NCBI RefSeq assembly: GCF_900187325.1 | Contig: NZ_FZMZ01000006.1 | Span: 124,001-188,000 of the forward strand | Length of the DNA stretch: 64,000 bases | Direction of reading: 5' to 3' | Origin: Virgibacillus ndiopensis | GTDB lineage: Bacteria > Bacillota > Bacilli > Bacillales > Amphibacillaceae | Shown here: positions 44,724 to 51,760 of the stretch, in pieces | Layout of the letters: each line of letters starts with the position of its first letter | Position numbering within the stretch: position 1 is the stretch's first letter | Program-made: the position numbers and the translations under genes | Notes under the pieces: model-generated | What the model saw: only the letters and a program-made list of their open reading frames with translations | Told to the model about the DNA's origin: nothing | Database searches by the model: none

Positions 44724-45590
44724 ATGAACTTGAATAACTTTAAGGTGCACGCTACACATTCATCGGGTGTTTCTCAATTTAATGTTTCAACAAACGGTCA
44801 GTTTATTGTGCAGAGGAAGATTTTTTCTGATATCTACCCTGACTTTCCTAATTTACTAACGTTTAAGGTATACATCTATCTATGTAAATCATATGAGTGG
44901 AAATTCCAAAGGGTAAAAAAAGCAAAGACCCAAATACAACAGGATTTAAACTTAAGTCGTGTTGAGCTAAATCATATAATAGATTGGCTTGAGACACATT
45001 TCTTCATTAAGAGAACTAACCGACATAATCAGCAGATGTATCAGGCTAAGCTATTAACAGCACCCGATTATGATCCATATACGAATACTTATATAAGTTG
45101 TGAAGATATACCTTTTCATACAGGTGTATTAAAAGATAGAAATCAAGGTTATATTATGATTCCATCAGATGCTGTAACAACTCGTATGCTTATGAATACT
45201 GCTTCATCGAATCGAGACTGGACTTACCTTAAGCTTAAGGTCTTTCTGAATTTATACGCGCATTGTTGGCTTGAATACTTCGGTGGAGTAAATCCTGATA
45301 CTATAAAGGTTAATCAAGTATCAAATAAGATTGAAGTTGATCCAGCATTTTTCTTTAATATGAAAGGATCTGAAAAACAAGTTATTAGGTCTATTGAGAC
45401 CATGATAGGAATGTCTCTTTTAGTTATTGTTGATGTATCATTTGTAAAAGGTGTGTATGTTGGTGATAAACCTTTACTCCCGCCACAACCTAGATCAGCG
45501 GAATGTTGTGTATTACGACCCGTGTATTTGTCGAGTAAGAAAGTATTTAGACAAGAACTAGATTCTAAGAGAAGATGGATGATATTATGA
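44724..45590 (+). CDS. Winged-helix protein of the element, possibly replication-related
   Basis: 288 residues. 'FIVQRKIFSDIYPDFPNLLTFKVYIYLCKSY' followed by 'QIQQDLNLSRVELNHIIDWLETHFFIKR' (core QQDLNLSR, HFFIKR) reads as a winged helix like those in plasmid or phage replication initiators. The C-terminal half is not recognised. It contains no ATPase or nickase motif. ATG 11 nt after AAGGAG is used; a GTG overlaps that site. It overlaps the next gene by ATGA and is divergent from the XRE regulator. Confidence 0.55.
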   Translation: MNLNNFKVHATHSSGVSQFNVSTNGQFIVQRKIFSDIYPDFPNLLTFKVYIYLCKSYEWKFQRVKKAKTQIQQDLNLSRVELNHIIDWLETHFFIKRTNRHNQQMYQAKLLTAPDYDPYTNTYISCEDIPFHTGVLKDRNQGYIMIPSDAVTTRMLMNTASSNRDWTYLKLKVFLNLYAHCWLEYFGGVNPDTIKVNQVSNKIEVDPAFFFNMKGSEKQVIRSIETMIGMSLLVIVDVSFVKGVYVGDKPLLPPQPRSAECCVLRPVYLSSKKVFRQELDSKRRWMIL

Positions 45591-46417
45591 AACTACAGAA
45601 AATATATGCAAACGTGCAAGGTAGAAATGTATTAATAGAGCATGATCAACATACATACATTTATATACACGATCAGCCTAAAGAATTACCACATGCAAGT
45701 TCCAAATCAGATGATCGATTACAAAACATCAATATGATGGATTTTCAAAGTAAGATATCTATGGTTCTACGCACGCAGGCAAAACAACAGGGTATTCATT
45801 TCCCAATTAAAAAAGGAAAATATGGTGTCGAGATTACAGTAACAACACAAAGACCATCGACCGAAGTCCCTATTGTGGAAACTGCTAAAGCAATCATAGA
45901 CGCAGTTAATAAAGAGGTAGTCCCTGATGATGACAATATTTATTACTTGAAAATTAGGGTGCAGAGGCATTCTTCTCGTTCCAGAACTAATAAAAGTAGT
46001 CCATCTGATAAAATTGCACTTTCCATTAACGATTTGACAATCAAGAAGACAGTAGTAAAGCTTCAAGAACTTTGTACATATATAGTACCAAAGACCAATC
46101 CCTCCTTGGTAAATGGGTGTGATGAGGAGTTTTTTTATCCTCATCTTGAGCTATATCCCCATTACGTTTGGCAGGCCTTAAGTAAAGATGGATTCCAAAT
46201 GTCCAGAGCAAATGAGAGTTCGGTAAAACTATCTTTCACAGGAGCGGTGCAATCGAAGGACTTAGATAATATGGTGAAATGTTATCTACCTATCATGTTT
46301 CAAACACAGTCACTTAAGCCAAGTAATGTTGTTGAGCTTGAATTGTTTAAGGTAGATGATCCGAATGCGAAGGGGTCGATAGAGATGCATGTAAATTGTA
46401 ATAGCATGCAACCGTAG
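45587..46417 (+). CDS. RusA-like nuclease-fold protein, tentative
   Basis: 276 residues. Two segments recall the acidic site of RusA Holliday-junction resolvases: 'AKAIIDAVNKEVVPDDDNIYYLKIRVQRH' (about 105-133, with D-A and D-D-D-N) and 'AVQSKDLDNMVKCYLPIM' (about 220-237, K-D-L-D-N). RusA has K/D-x-D-N-x-x-K and a later D-D; here the order looks permuted or duplicated, so identity is uncertain. The start is the ATGA overlap with the upstream gene; an earlier in-frame ATG lies inside a poor context. Confidence 0.4.
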   Translation: MKLQKIYANVQGRNVLIEHDQHTYIYIHDQPKELPHASSKSDDRLQNINMMDFQSKISMVLRTQAKQQGIHFPIKKGKYGVEITVTTQRPSTEVPIVETAKAIIDAVNKEVVPDDDNIYYLKIRVQRHSSRSRTNKSSPSDKIALSINDLTIKKTVVKLQELCTYIVPKTNPSLVNGCDEEFFYPHLELYPHYVWQALSKDGFQMSRANESSVKLSFTGAVQSKDLDNMVKCYLPIMFQTQSLKPSNVVELELFKVDDPNAKGSIEMHVNCNSMQP

Positions 46418-46734
46418 TTCAGGATATGTATACCAAGGGTTTTAGCAGTTACATGATACTCCTGCTATGCAACATATACTAGAGGTAATCTAAAAAATTA
46501 TCATTTCAATGTTACAATTTCGGCTTGTGACCGATTAATACAAAGTAAACTGTATTTCCGTCCATATCCTCAACAATTGTTAATTAATTGAGTAAAACTG
46601 AAATGCTGTCATATCAACATTATTACATTACTAAGTGTGGGTACTGAGCCATAAATAGACGATAAACTCAAATGTTAGCCCATTAAGTCGTTTTGAAAAG
46701 AGAGTCAGAGAAATCACTGACTCTCATATTGGTT
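46418..46734. other. Gap between convergent genes with a terminator
   Basis: About 317 bp. GAGAGTCAG (46700-46708) pairs with CTGACTCTC (46717-46725), with CTTTTC after it on the minus strand, and probably ends the radC operon. The rest has no gene. A minus-strand fragment around 46550-46580 translates as VEDMDGNTVYFVLIGHKPKL, which may be the end of a decayed gene. Confidence 0.55.
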
Positions 46735-47343
46735 TTATAGATATCCTTTTTCCTTTAAGCTCACATATTTTTCATGACCAATAACTAAGTGATCTAAAAT
46801 CTCAATCCCCATCATTTTCCCAGCTTCACCTAAACGCTTTGTAACGTTAATATCCTCCATGCTTGGTGAAACGTCTCCACTAGGATGATTATGTGCGACT
46901 ATAGCACTTGCACAACTACGACGAACTAAGTGATTAAAGCATTCCCGGGGGTGGACAACGCTAGCATTTAATGACCCAACAAATACTGTTTCGCGAAAGA
47001 TTATTTGGTTTTTAGTATTCAAACCAAGCACGACAAAATGCTCTTGATTTAAGTATTGCATATCCTTCAAGTAATCATATGCATCTTCTGGTGAGCGAAT
47101 GGTAAATCGCTCTTCAACAGGACATGGATTCATGCGAGCGAGCTGTAGTGCAGCAATGATTTGTTTAGCTTTTACATTTCCAATACCTTTAATTTGCAAT
47201 AGCTCTTCTTCCGTTACATCCAACAGTTCTTGGATAGAAGTGTAGCGGCTGAATAGTTCATTCACTACATAACTATCTTCCTTTTCACGTGTAGTTGTTG
47301 CCAATAGATTTTTAAAAGTGATTTTATCGATTGAATTGTTCAT
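46735..47343 (-). CDS. radC: RadC-family JAB-domain protein
   Basis: 202 residues. Helix-hairpin-helix region (about 38-70, LLQIKGIGNVKAKQIIAAL) and JAB/MPN domain with the metal site 'SAIVAHNHPSGDVSPSMEDI' (H-x-H-P-S-G-D). Mobile elements often carry such RadC paralogues separate from the chromosomal radC. The biochemical role is unclear; a nuclease or peptidase-like function is discussed for the family. ATG with AATGGAGG upstream is used, 66 bp inside the longest frame. Last gene of the leftward block from 50067. Confidence 0.85.
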   Translation of the reverse strand: MNNSIDKITFKNLLATTTREKEDSYVVNELFSRYTSIQELLDVTEEELLQIKGIGNVKAKQIIAALQLARMNPCPVEERFTIRSPEDAYDYLKDMQYLNQEHFVVLGLNTKNQIIFRETVFVGSLNASVVHPRECFNHLVRRSCASAIVAHNHPSGDVSPSMEDINVTKRLGEAGKMMGIEILDHLVIGHEKYVSLKEKGYL

Positions 47344-47408
47344 TATAAATTCCTCCATTATTTGTTTGATTGAATTAAAAAATGGAGAGACGATATACGT
47401 CCCTCCCA

Positions 47409-47584
47409 ATTGAGTGAATAGCTGTTATGAGATACAATGTAATTAAGTGATTACACTTGTGTCCCATAATAGATGAGTTCATTGGCCGATGCACTCATCT
47501 ATTTTTGTGCAATCAAAAAGCCCATCGACTGCATCTGCAATCCATGAACTGCTCATTGATGGTTATTTTCCTGTAACTCCATTT
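47409..47584 (-). other. Chain of three tiny overlapping ORFs before radC
   Basis: Leftward from the stop of the 246-residue gene, three short ORFs follow: 9 codons (MELQENNHQ), 25 codons (MSSSWIADAVDGLFDCTKID...) and 35 codons (MNSSIMGHKCNHLITLYLIT...). The first follows TAATG; the others are joined by CAATGA overlaps. GAGGTGAGGGAG precedes the first. They could be translated by re-initiation, or be a decayed gene. AGATGAGT/ACTCATCT forms a hairpin here (about 47472-47502). Confidence 0.3.
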
Positions 47585-48323
47585 ACTCCCTCACCTCCTT
47601 ATATGCTTCTTTCAAATGCAGCAAGTCTTGAATGAAATCGGATGCCTGTTTCTTTGTGAGTTGAGTACTACGCTCAACACCAAAAGTTATCTTCATCATC
47701 TCTTTTGCAACATCTGTCTGCATATCGATTTCGCTGACCAGCCTGAATATCGTCTGCAACTGAACATTTGTTGCGAGATCATCACTTCCTTTATTTTTTG
47801 ACTGCTTAGGAAAATCCTCGATGTCCTGAGTAAACAATCCACTTGAACGTGTTGCAGATAACACTGCATCAATTAACGCCCTCTTTTTCGCCATTTTCAA
47901 TACGGTGTTGACGATTGTATATGGATCCTGTTGCTGAAATGCTGATTCCTTACTGTTGCATGATCCTAGACCTTCAGCCTCGACAATACCATTATCTTTG
48001 CGTATGAGCGTTGTCTTTACCTCGTATGAGAAAATACCTGAATCCCATTGCTCTATACGGTTAACGACTTCTGCTGTTTTTGAAAAGCCAAATACATCAC
48101 ATAGCTTTTCTGCACCAGGCTTTAGCAACGTAGGTTTTGAAAAACCATGAACTAAACCATAATCCACCCCTTTAATCATCACTTCCTGAACAAATTTTTG
48201 TAGTTCCTCAATCCGTTGTTTAGATGCATCTGATGATAAGACGATATTTGGTAGTGATGTTGGATTTAATTCCGCATCACTTGAAAATGGTACGATGTTG
48301 TTTGCGTGTTTATCTGTCCTCAT
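47583..48323 (-). CDS. Element-borne DNA-metabolism protein, probable annealing/ssDNA-binding family
   Basis: 246 residues. 'FVQEVMIKGVDYGLVHGFSKPTLLKPGAEKLCDVFGF' (core GVDYGL, KPTLLKPGAEKL), 'VEAEGLGSCNSKESAF' and 'NTVLKMAKKRALIDAVLSATRSSGLFTQDIED' (core NTVLKMAKKRALIDA) are strongly patterned. I know this pattern from phage and plasmid proteins that lie among recombination genes and are often left unnamed; parts recall Rad52/Erf-like annealases, but this is not certain. Upstream of radC on the same strand. GGAGGTGAATACC is its ribosome site, and its start codon marks one edge of the 958-bp duplication. Confidence 0.5.
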   Translation of the reverse strand: MRTDKHANNIVPFSSDAELNPTSLPNIVLSSDASKQRIEELQKFVQEVMIKGVDYGLVHGFSKPTLLKPGAEKLCDVFGFSKTAEVVNRIEQWDSGIFSYEVKTTLIRKDNGIVEAEGLGSCNSKESAFQQQDPYTIVNTVLKMAKKRALIDAVLSATRSSGLFTQDIEDFPKQSKNKGSDDLATNVQLQTIFRLVSEIDMQTDVAKEMMKITFGVERSTQLTKKQASDFIQDLLHLKEAYKEVRE

Positions 48324-48353
48324 TGGTATTCACCTCCTTTCAATGGATAAAGA

Positions 48354-48857
48354 TCATTGCTTATTGAATACATCTGCAAGTTTTGATAAACTTTTTGATG
48401 TTTTATTGACAAGAAACTTCCCAACACTGTGATTTAGCTGATTTCCCTTACTTATTGTCTTAGTTGAGAGATCTAGTGTTTTAGATGCAATGCTATGTGC
48501 TGAATGATTTACTTTCTCTATACTGTCGGTAATTTTTATCAAAGCATCTTCACCTTTTGACTCAGTCATTTCTGCGCTTGTCTTTAATACATTTGCAATT
48601 CGATCTTTAACTGTTTGCTTTGTCATTAACTCGTCATCATGTAGGGATTTAATATCATCCAATGCTGTTTGTAACTTTTTTCTTCTAGTTAGTAGATGAG
48701 AGAGTCTGACATAATCATTACGTTCAACTGAATCTAGTATTTCGATTGATAAGCCTTCATATTGCTCAATTAGTGATTGATAGATTGATTGAACCTCTGG
48801 AATTGAAATGCTTCTTCCGTTTAACAGTTCGTTTGTGCCTTTAAATTTATTCCTCAT
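48354..48857 (-). CDS. Helical protein of unknown function, duplicate B
   Basis: 167 residues, predicted almost all-helical with coiled-coil character: 'SIYQSLIEQYEGLSIEILDS' region, 'HLLTRRKKLQTALDDIKSLH', then Ser/Thr/Lys-rich 'LSTKTISKGNQLNHSVGKFL'. No signal or membrane segment. Not recognised. Its sequence is identical to the protein at 49312-49815. AGGAGGAAATC precedes the ATG; it follows the 66-residue gene by 51 bp. Confidence 0.7.
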   Translation of the reverse strand: MRNKFKGTNELLNGRSISIPEVQSIYQSLIEQYEGLSIEILDSVERNDYVRLSHLLTRRKKLQTALDDIKSLHDDELMTKQTVKDRIANVLKTSAEMTESKGEDALIKITDSIEKVNHSAHSIASKTLDLSTKTISKGNQLNHSVGKFLVNKTSKSLSKLADVFNKQ

Positions 48858-48908
48858 AATGATTTCCTCCTATTAATTGATAAATAGTTGCTGAAAGCTT
48901 TAGGACGA

Positions 48909-49109
48909 CTAACTAAAGTGGTGATAACCTTTTAGTGTCAACTTCAGTAAGAGTCCATTTGTCTTACTTCGATTAACCAGTAGTAAACCTTGATCTTCTA
49001 AATCTAGAAGATCCACATTACGTATGTCATACTTGATCAAGTAATCTACTGGAACCCACTTGTCCATCTCTTTGGCACTAACAAGGATACGTGCTAATGA
49101 ATCATTCAT
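48909..49109 (-). CDS. Small protein of unknown function, duplicate B
   Basis: 66 residues, MNDSLARILVSAKEMDKWVP, then VDYLIKYDIRNVDLLDLEDQ and a final 'LTLKGYHHFS'. The shape suggests a small winged helix (helix, helix, strand with LVNRSKTNGLLLKLT), so it may bind DNA, but no family is recognised. AAAGGAGGC precedes the ATG at 49109; the frame extends six codons upstream without a ribosome site. Identical to 49867-50067. Confidence 0.65.
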   Translation of the reverse strand: MNDSLARILVSAKEMDKWVPVDYLIKYDIRNVDLLDLEDQGLLLVNRSKTNGLLLKLTLKGYHHFS

Positions 49110-49311
49110 CTTAATGCCTCCTTTCAAGAATGCGCTCCTCTCACCGCGCGTGTCGTCTCTGTAAATAAAAAAAGAAAGCCGTCATCTATCCAATGGATAA
49201 ATAACAGCTTATAAAAAGGGGTGGGGCATGAAACGGTGGTATACCCCTTTTGTTCATAATGAATGGTGGTAGAGAGAAAATTGGTATTCACCTCCTTTCA
49301 ATGGATAAAGA

Positions 49312-49815
49312 TCATTGCTTATTGAATACATCTGCAAGTTTTGATAAACTTTTTGATGTTTTATTGACAAGAAACTTCCCAACACTGTGATTTAGCTGAT
49401 TTCCCTTACTTATTGTCTTAGTTGAGAGATCTAGTGTTTTAGATGCAATGCTATGTGCTGAATGATTTACTTTCTCTATACTGTCGGTAATTTTTATCAA
49501 AGCATCTTCACCTTTTGACTCAGTCATTTCTGCGCTTGTCTTTAATACATTTGCAATTCGATCTTTAACTGTTTGCTTTGTCATTAACTCGTCATCATGT
49601 AGGGATTTAATATCATCCAATGCTGTTTGTAACTTTTTTCTTCTAGTTAGTAGATGAGAGAGTCTGACATAATCATTACGTTCAACTGAATCTAGTATTT
49701 CGATTGATAAGCCTTCATATTGCTCAATTAGTGATTGATAGATTGATTGAACCTCTGGAATTGAAATGCTTCTTCCGTTTAACAGTTCGTTTGTGCCTTT
49801 AAATTTATTCCTCAT
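49312..49815 (-). CDS. Helical protein of unknown function, duplicate A
   Basis: Identical, residue for residue, to the 167-residue protein at 48354-48857; see that entry for its features. Its 5' context (AGGAGGAAATC, 51-bp gap after the small gene) is also the same. Its stop is followed by the duplicate junction, not by the annealing-type gene. Confidence 0.7.
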   Translation of the reverse strand: MRNKFKGTNELLNGRSISIPEVQSIYQSLIEQYEGLSIEILDSVERNDYVRLSHLLTRRKKLQTALDDIKSLHDDELMTKQTVKDRIANVLKTSAEMTESKGEDALIKITDSIEKVNHSAHSIASKTLDLSTKTISKGNQLNHSVGKFLVNKTSKSLSKLADVFNKQ

Positions 49816-49866
49816 AATGATTTCCTCCTATTAATTGATAAATAGTTGCTGAAAGCTTTAGGACGA

Positions 49867-50067
49867 CTAACTAAAGTGGTGATAACCTTTTAGTGTCAAC
49901 TTCAGTAAGAGTCCATTTGTCTTACTTCGATTAACCAGTAGTAAACCTTGATCTTCTAAATCTAGAAGATCCACATTACGTATGTCATACTTGATCAAGT
50001 AATCTACTGGAACCCACTTGTCCATCTCTTTGGCACTAACAAGGATACGTGCTAATGAATCATTCAT
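49867..50067 (-). CDS. Small protein of unknown function, duplicate A
   Basis: Identical to the 66-residue protein at 48909-49109. It is the first gene of the leftward block that continues through the duplicate pair, the annealing-type protein and radC, and it is divergent from the BREX operon across a 264-bp gap. Confidence 0.65.
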   Translation of the reverse strand: MNDSLARILVSAKEMDKWVPVDYLIKYDIRNVDLLDLEDQGLLLVNRSKTNGLLLKLTLKGYHHFS

Positions 50068-50085
50068 CTTAATGCCTCCTTTCAA

Positions 50086-50331
50086 GAATGCGCTCCTCTC
50101 ACCGCGCGTGTCGTCTCTGTAAATAAAAAAAGAAAGCCGTCATCTATCCAATGGATAAATAACAGCTTATAAAAAGGGGTGGGGCATGAAACGGTGGTAT
50201 ACCCCTTTTGTTCATAATGAATGGTGGTAGAGAGAAAATATGTTGATATTTTTATAATCTCTTGTGTTACTAATGAACTAGATATAAAATAAAGATTAAG
50301 TATAAAAAAAGTAAGAGTAGGTGACTTCAAA
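50086..50331. promoter_or_regulatory. Divergent leader region: hairpin, palindrome and BREX promoter zone
   Basis: AAAAGGGGT / ACCCCTTTT (about 50175-50210) forms a hairpin with a T-run on the minus strand, placed before the 66-residue gene; it may be an attenuator. TATCCAATGGATA (about 50145-50158) is a 13-bp palindrome. Both recur in the other duplicate at about 49187-49252. Unique AT-rich DNA from 50240 to 50331 must hold the rightward BREX promoter; TTGTGT-16-TAAAAT (50263-50290) is a weak candidate. Confidence 0.45.
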
Positions 50332-50577
50332 GTGGAAGTTAAACTTTTTCAAAAAACACAGCGTGATTTAGCAGCGTCTATTAACTTAGTTATCGATAAA
50401 TATTGGGAAGATGAGATTGATGAAGTAAAAATGGTCGAGTTGATTCAAAAATTGTACATAACGAATACGAACAAACTTGTTAAAAATGGGGATTATACAA
50501 CTATTATTCGCCAACAATGTGGGAAGCGGCGACTTGAAGTTGTAGATCAAGTTATTAAACAAACTAATGTCGGTTAA
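50332..50577 (+). CDS. Small protein preceding brxA (TIGR04540-like)
   Basis: 81 residues, helical, charged: 'DLAASINLVIDKYWEDEIDE', then 'YTTIIRQQCGKRRLEVVDQV'. From memory this matches a short Firmicutes family (TIGR04540) of unknown role; I could not verify this. GTG start with GTAGGTG 8 nt upstream. It begins the rightward defence operon and is 21 bp before brxA, so it could be a BREX regulator or accessory factor. That is inference from position. Confidence 0.55.
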   Translation: MEVKLFQKTQRDLAASINLVIDKYWEDEIDEVKMVELIQKLYITNTNKLVKNGDYTTIIRQQCGKRRLEVVDQVIKQTNVG

Positions 50578-50598
50578 TAAGGTCGGGTGATAGAGTTA

Positions 50599-51201
50599 AT
50601 GCAATATTCAGCAGGATTTACCAAAGAAAAGTGGTCAGAAAATGATATTGCAATCATTATTGAATTAATGCTTCAAGGGAAATCAAAAAAGGATATTTTG
50701 GAGGAAGTGACTGAGAAAAACTTATTTCAATTGAGAAGTCCAGTTAGCATTAAAAATAGATTTAATATGGTGTACAATCGTGCAGCGTCTCTTGACGACG
50801 AAATGAAACGGCATTTCTTAGGAGCTAACGACTATGATCGAAAGGCATTAACGTTGTATTCATTTCTTCAAGTTTATCGATTGCCTCTGGAGTTTTATTT
50901 AGAAGTTCTTGTTTACAAGTATGAACAGCAAGACGCGTTGTATCGTAATGACTTTCATTATTTCTTTGAAGACAAAGCAAATGTTAGTGAAAAAGTTAAC
51001 GGTTGGAGATCTGAAACCATCAAACGTCTCATAAACACTTTACTGATGTTTTTTATAGAAGCAAAGATGATTGAAAAAGTTGATCAGTCCAAATATACAA
51101 TAAAACCAATCCATCTGAGTCAGAATTTTAAAACTTACGCTGTAAAGAACGTTCCACTGTTATATTCTTTTACAGTATTAGAAAAGGTGAATGAGTCATG
51201 A
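50599..51201 (+). CDS. brxA: BREX protein BrxA (DUF1819)
   Basis: 200 residues. 'MQYSAGFTKEKW', 'IIIELMLQGKSKKDILEEVTEKNLFQLRS' (core LMLQGKSKKDI, ENLFQ) and 'RSPVSIKNRFNMVYNRAASLD' match BrxA. It is a DNA-binding, NusB-like helical protein needed for BREX defence in some systems. An in-frame GTG lies 12 bp upstream; the ATG is preferred since BrxA proteins begin M-x-Y-S-A-G, but the ribosome site does not decide. ATGA overlap with brxB. Confidence 0.88.
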   Translation: MQYSAGFTKEKWSENDIAIIIELMLQGKSKKDILEEVTEKNLFQLRSPVSIKNRFNMVYNRAASLDDEMKRHFLGANDYDRKALTLYSFLQVYRLPLEFYLEVLVYKYEQQDALYRNDFHYFFEDKANVSEKVNGWRSETIKRLINTLLMFFIEAKMIEKVDQSKYTIKPIHLSQNFKTYAVKNVPLLYSFTVLEKVNES

Positions 51202-51746
51202 AATCGACGTATGAACGGTTAGAACAAATGGAGAAACGAATTAATCAAGACGGCTTCACTCAACCTAAAGGGATTGGGAGTGACATCCCTCACTTTGTGT
51301 TAGATTATCCACCAGAAGAGGAGCTTCAGGTTCGTGTTTATTTAAAAAACATGCTTAAACGAACTAAATTAAATATTAAAGAAGTGAATCTGTTTGAATT
51401 TCTGCTTTCATTCTTTGAAGAAGATGAACTAGAAGAATTATATGAATTAGAAGAAGAGGAAGGAATAAATGGATTAAACGATGCAATAGAACCAATTTTA
51501 AACGAAAGTAATACCATAATTAATCAATTTAAGGAATTCACAGACGAAGCAGATCTCATTTTCATAACAGGAGTAGGAACGGCTCATCCGTTTCTACGGT
51601 CGAGTCAGTTATTAAAAGCTATATCAAGCAAAGGTTATAAGAAACCAATCGTTTTATTTTATCCTGGTGAATTTACAGGGCTAAGGCTGAAATTATTTGG
51701 CATTCTTGACTATGAAGATGACTATCAATTATCGCGTATATCTTAA
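51198..51746 (+). CDS. brxB: BREX protein BrxB (DUF1788)
   Basis: 182 residues. 'MKSTYERLEQMEKRINQDGF', 'FVLDYPPEEELQVRVYLKNML', 'LIFITGVGTAHPFLRSSQLL' and 'KPIVLFYPGEFTGLRLKLFG' follow the DUF1788 pattern, usual length about 190. Role unknown in detail but needed for type 1 BREX function. It overlaps brxA by 4 bp and is 14 bp before brxC. Confidence 0.9.
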   Translation: MKSTYERLEQMEKRINQDGFTQPKGIGSDIPHFVLDYPPEEELQVRVYLKNMLKRTKLNIKEVNLFEFLLSFFEEDELEELYELEEEEGINGLNDAIEPILNESNTIINQFKEFTDEADLIFITGVGTAHPFLRSSQLLKAISSKGYKKPIVLFYPGEFTGLRLKLFGILDYEDDYQLSRIS

Positions 51747-51760
51747 GGGGAGGTAAAACC

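Larger units (their letters stand above)
48322..50239. repeat. Perfect 958-bp tandem duplication
   Basis: 48322-49281 and 49280-50239 appear identical at every position compared, giving a direct repeat with a 958-bp period and a 2-bp (AT) shared junction. Each unit holds the 167-residue gene, the 66-residue gene and their upstream leader. The left edge is exactly at the start codon of the 246-residue gene. No divergence was noticed, so it is either very recent or an assembly artefact. Confidence 0.93.
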
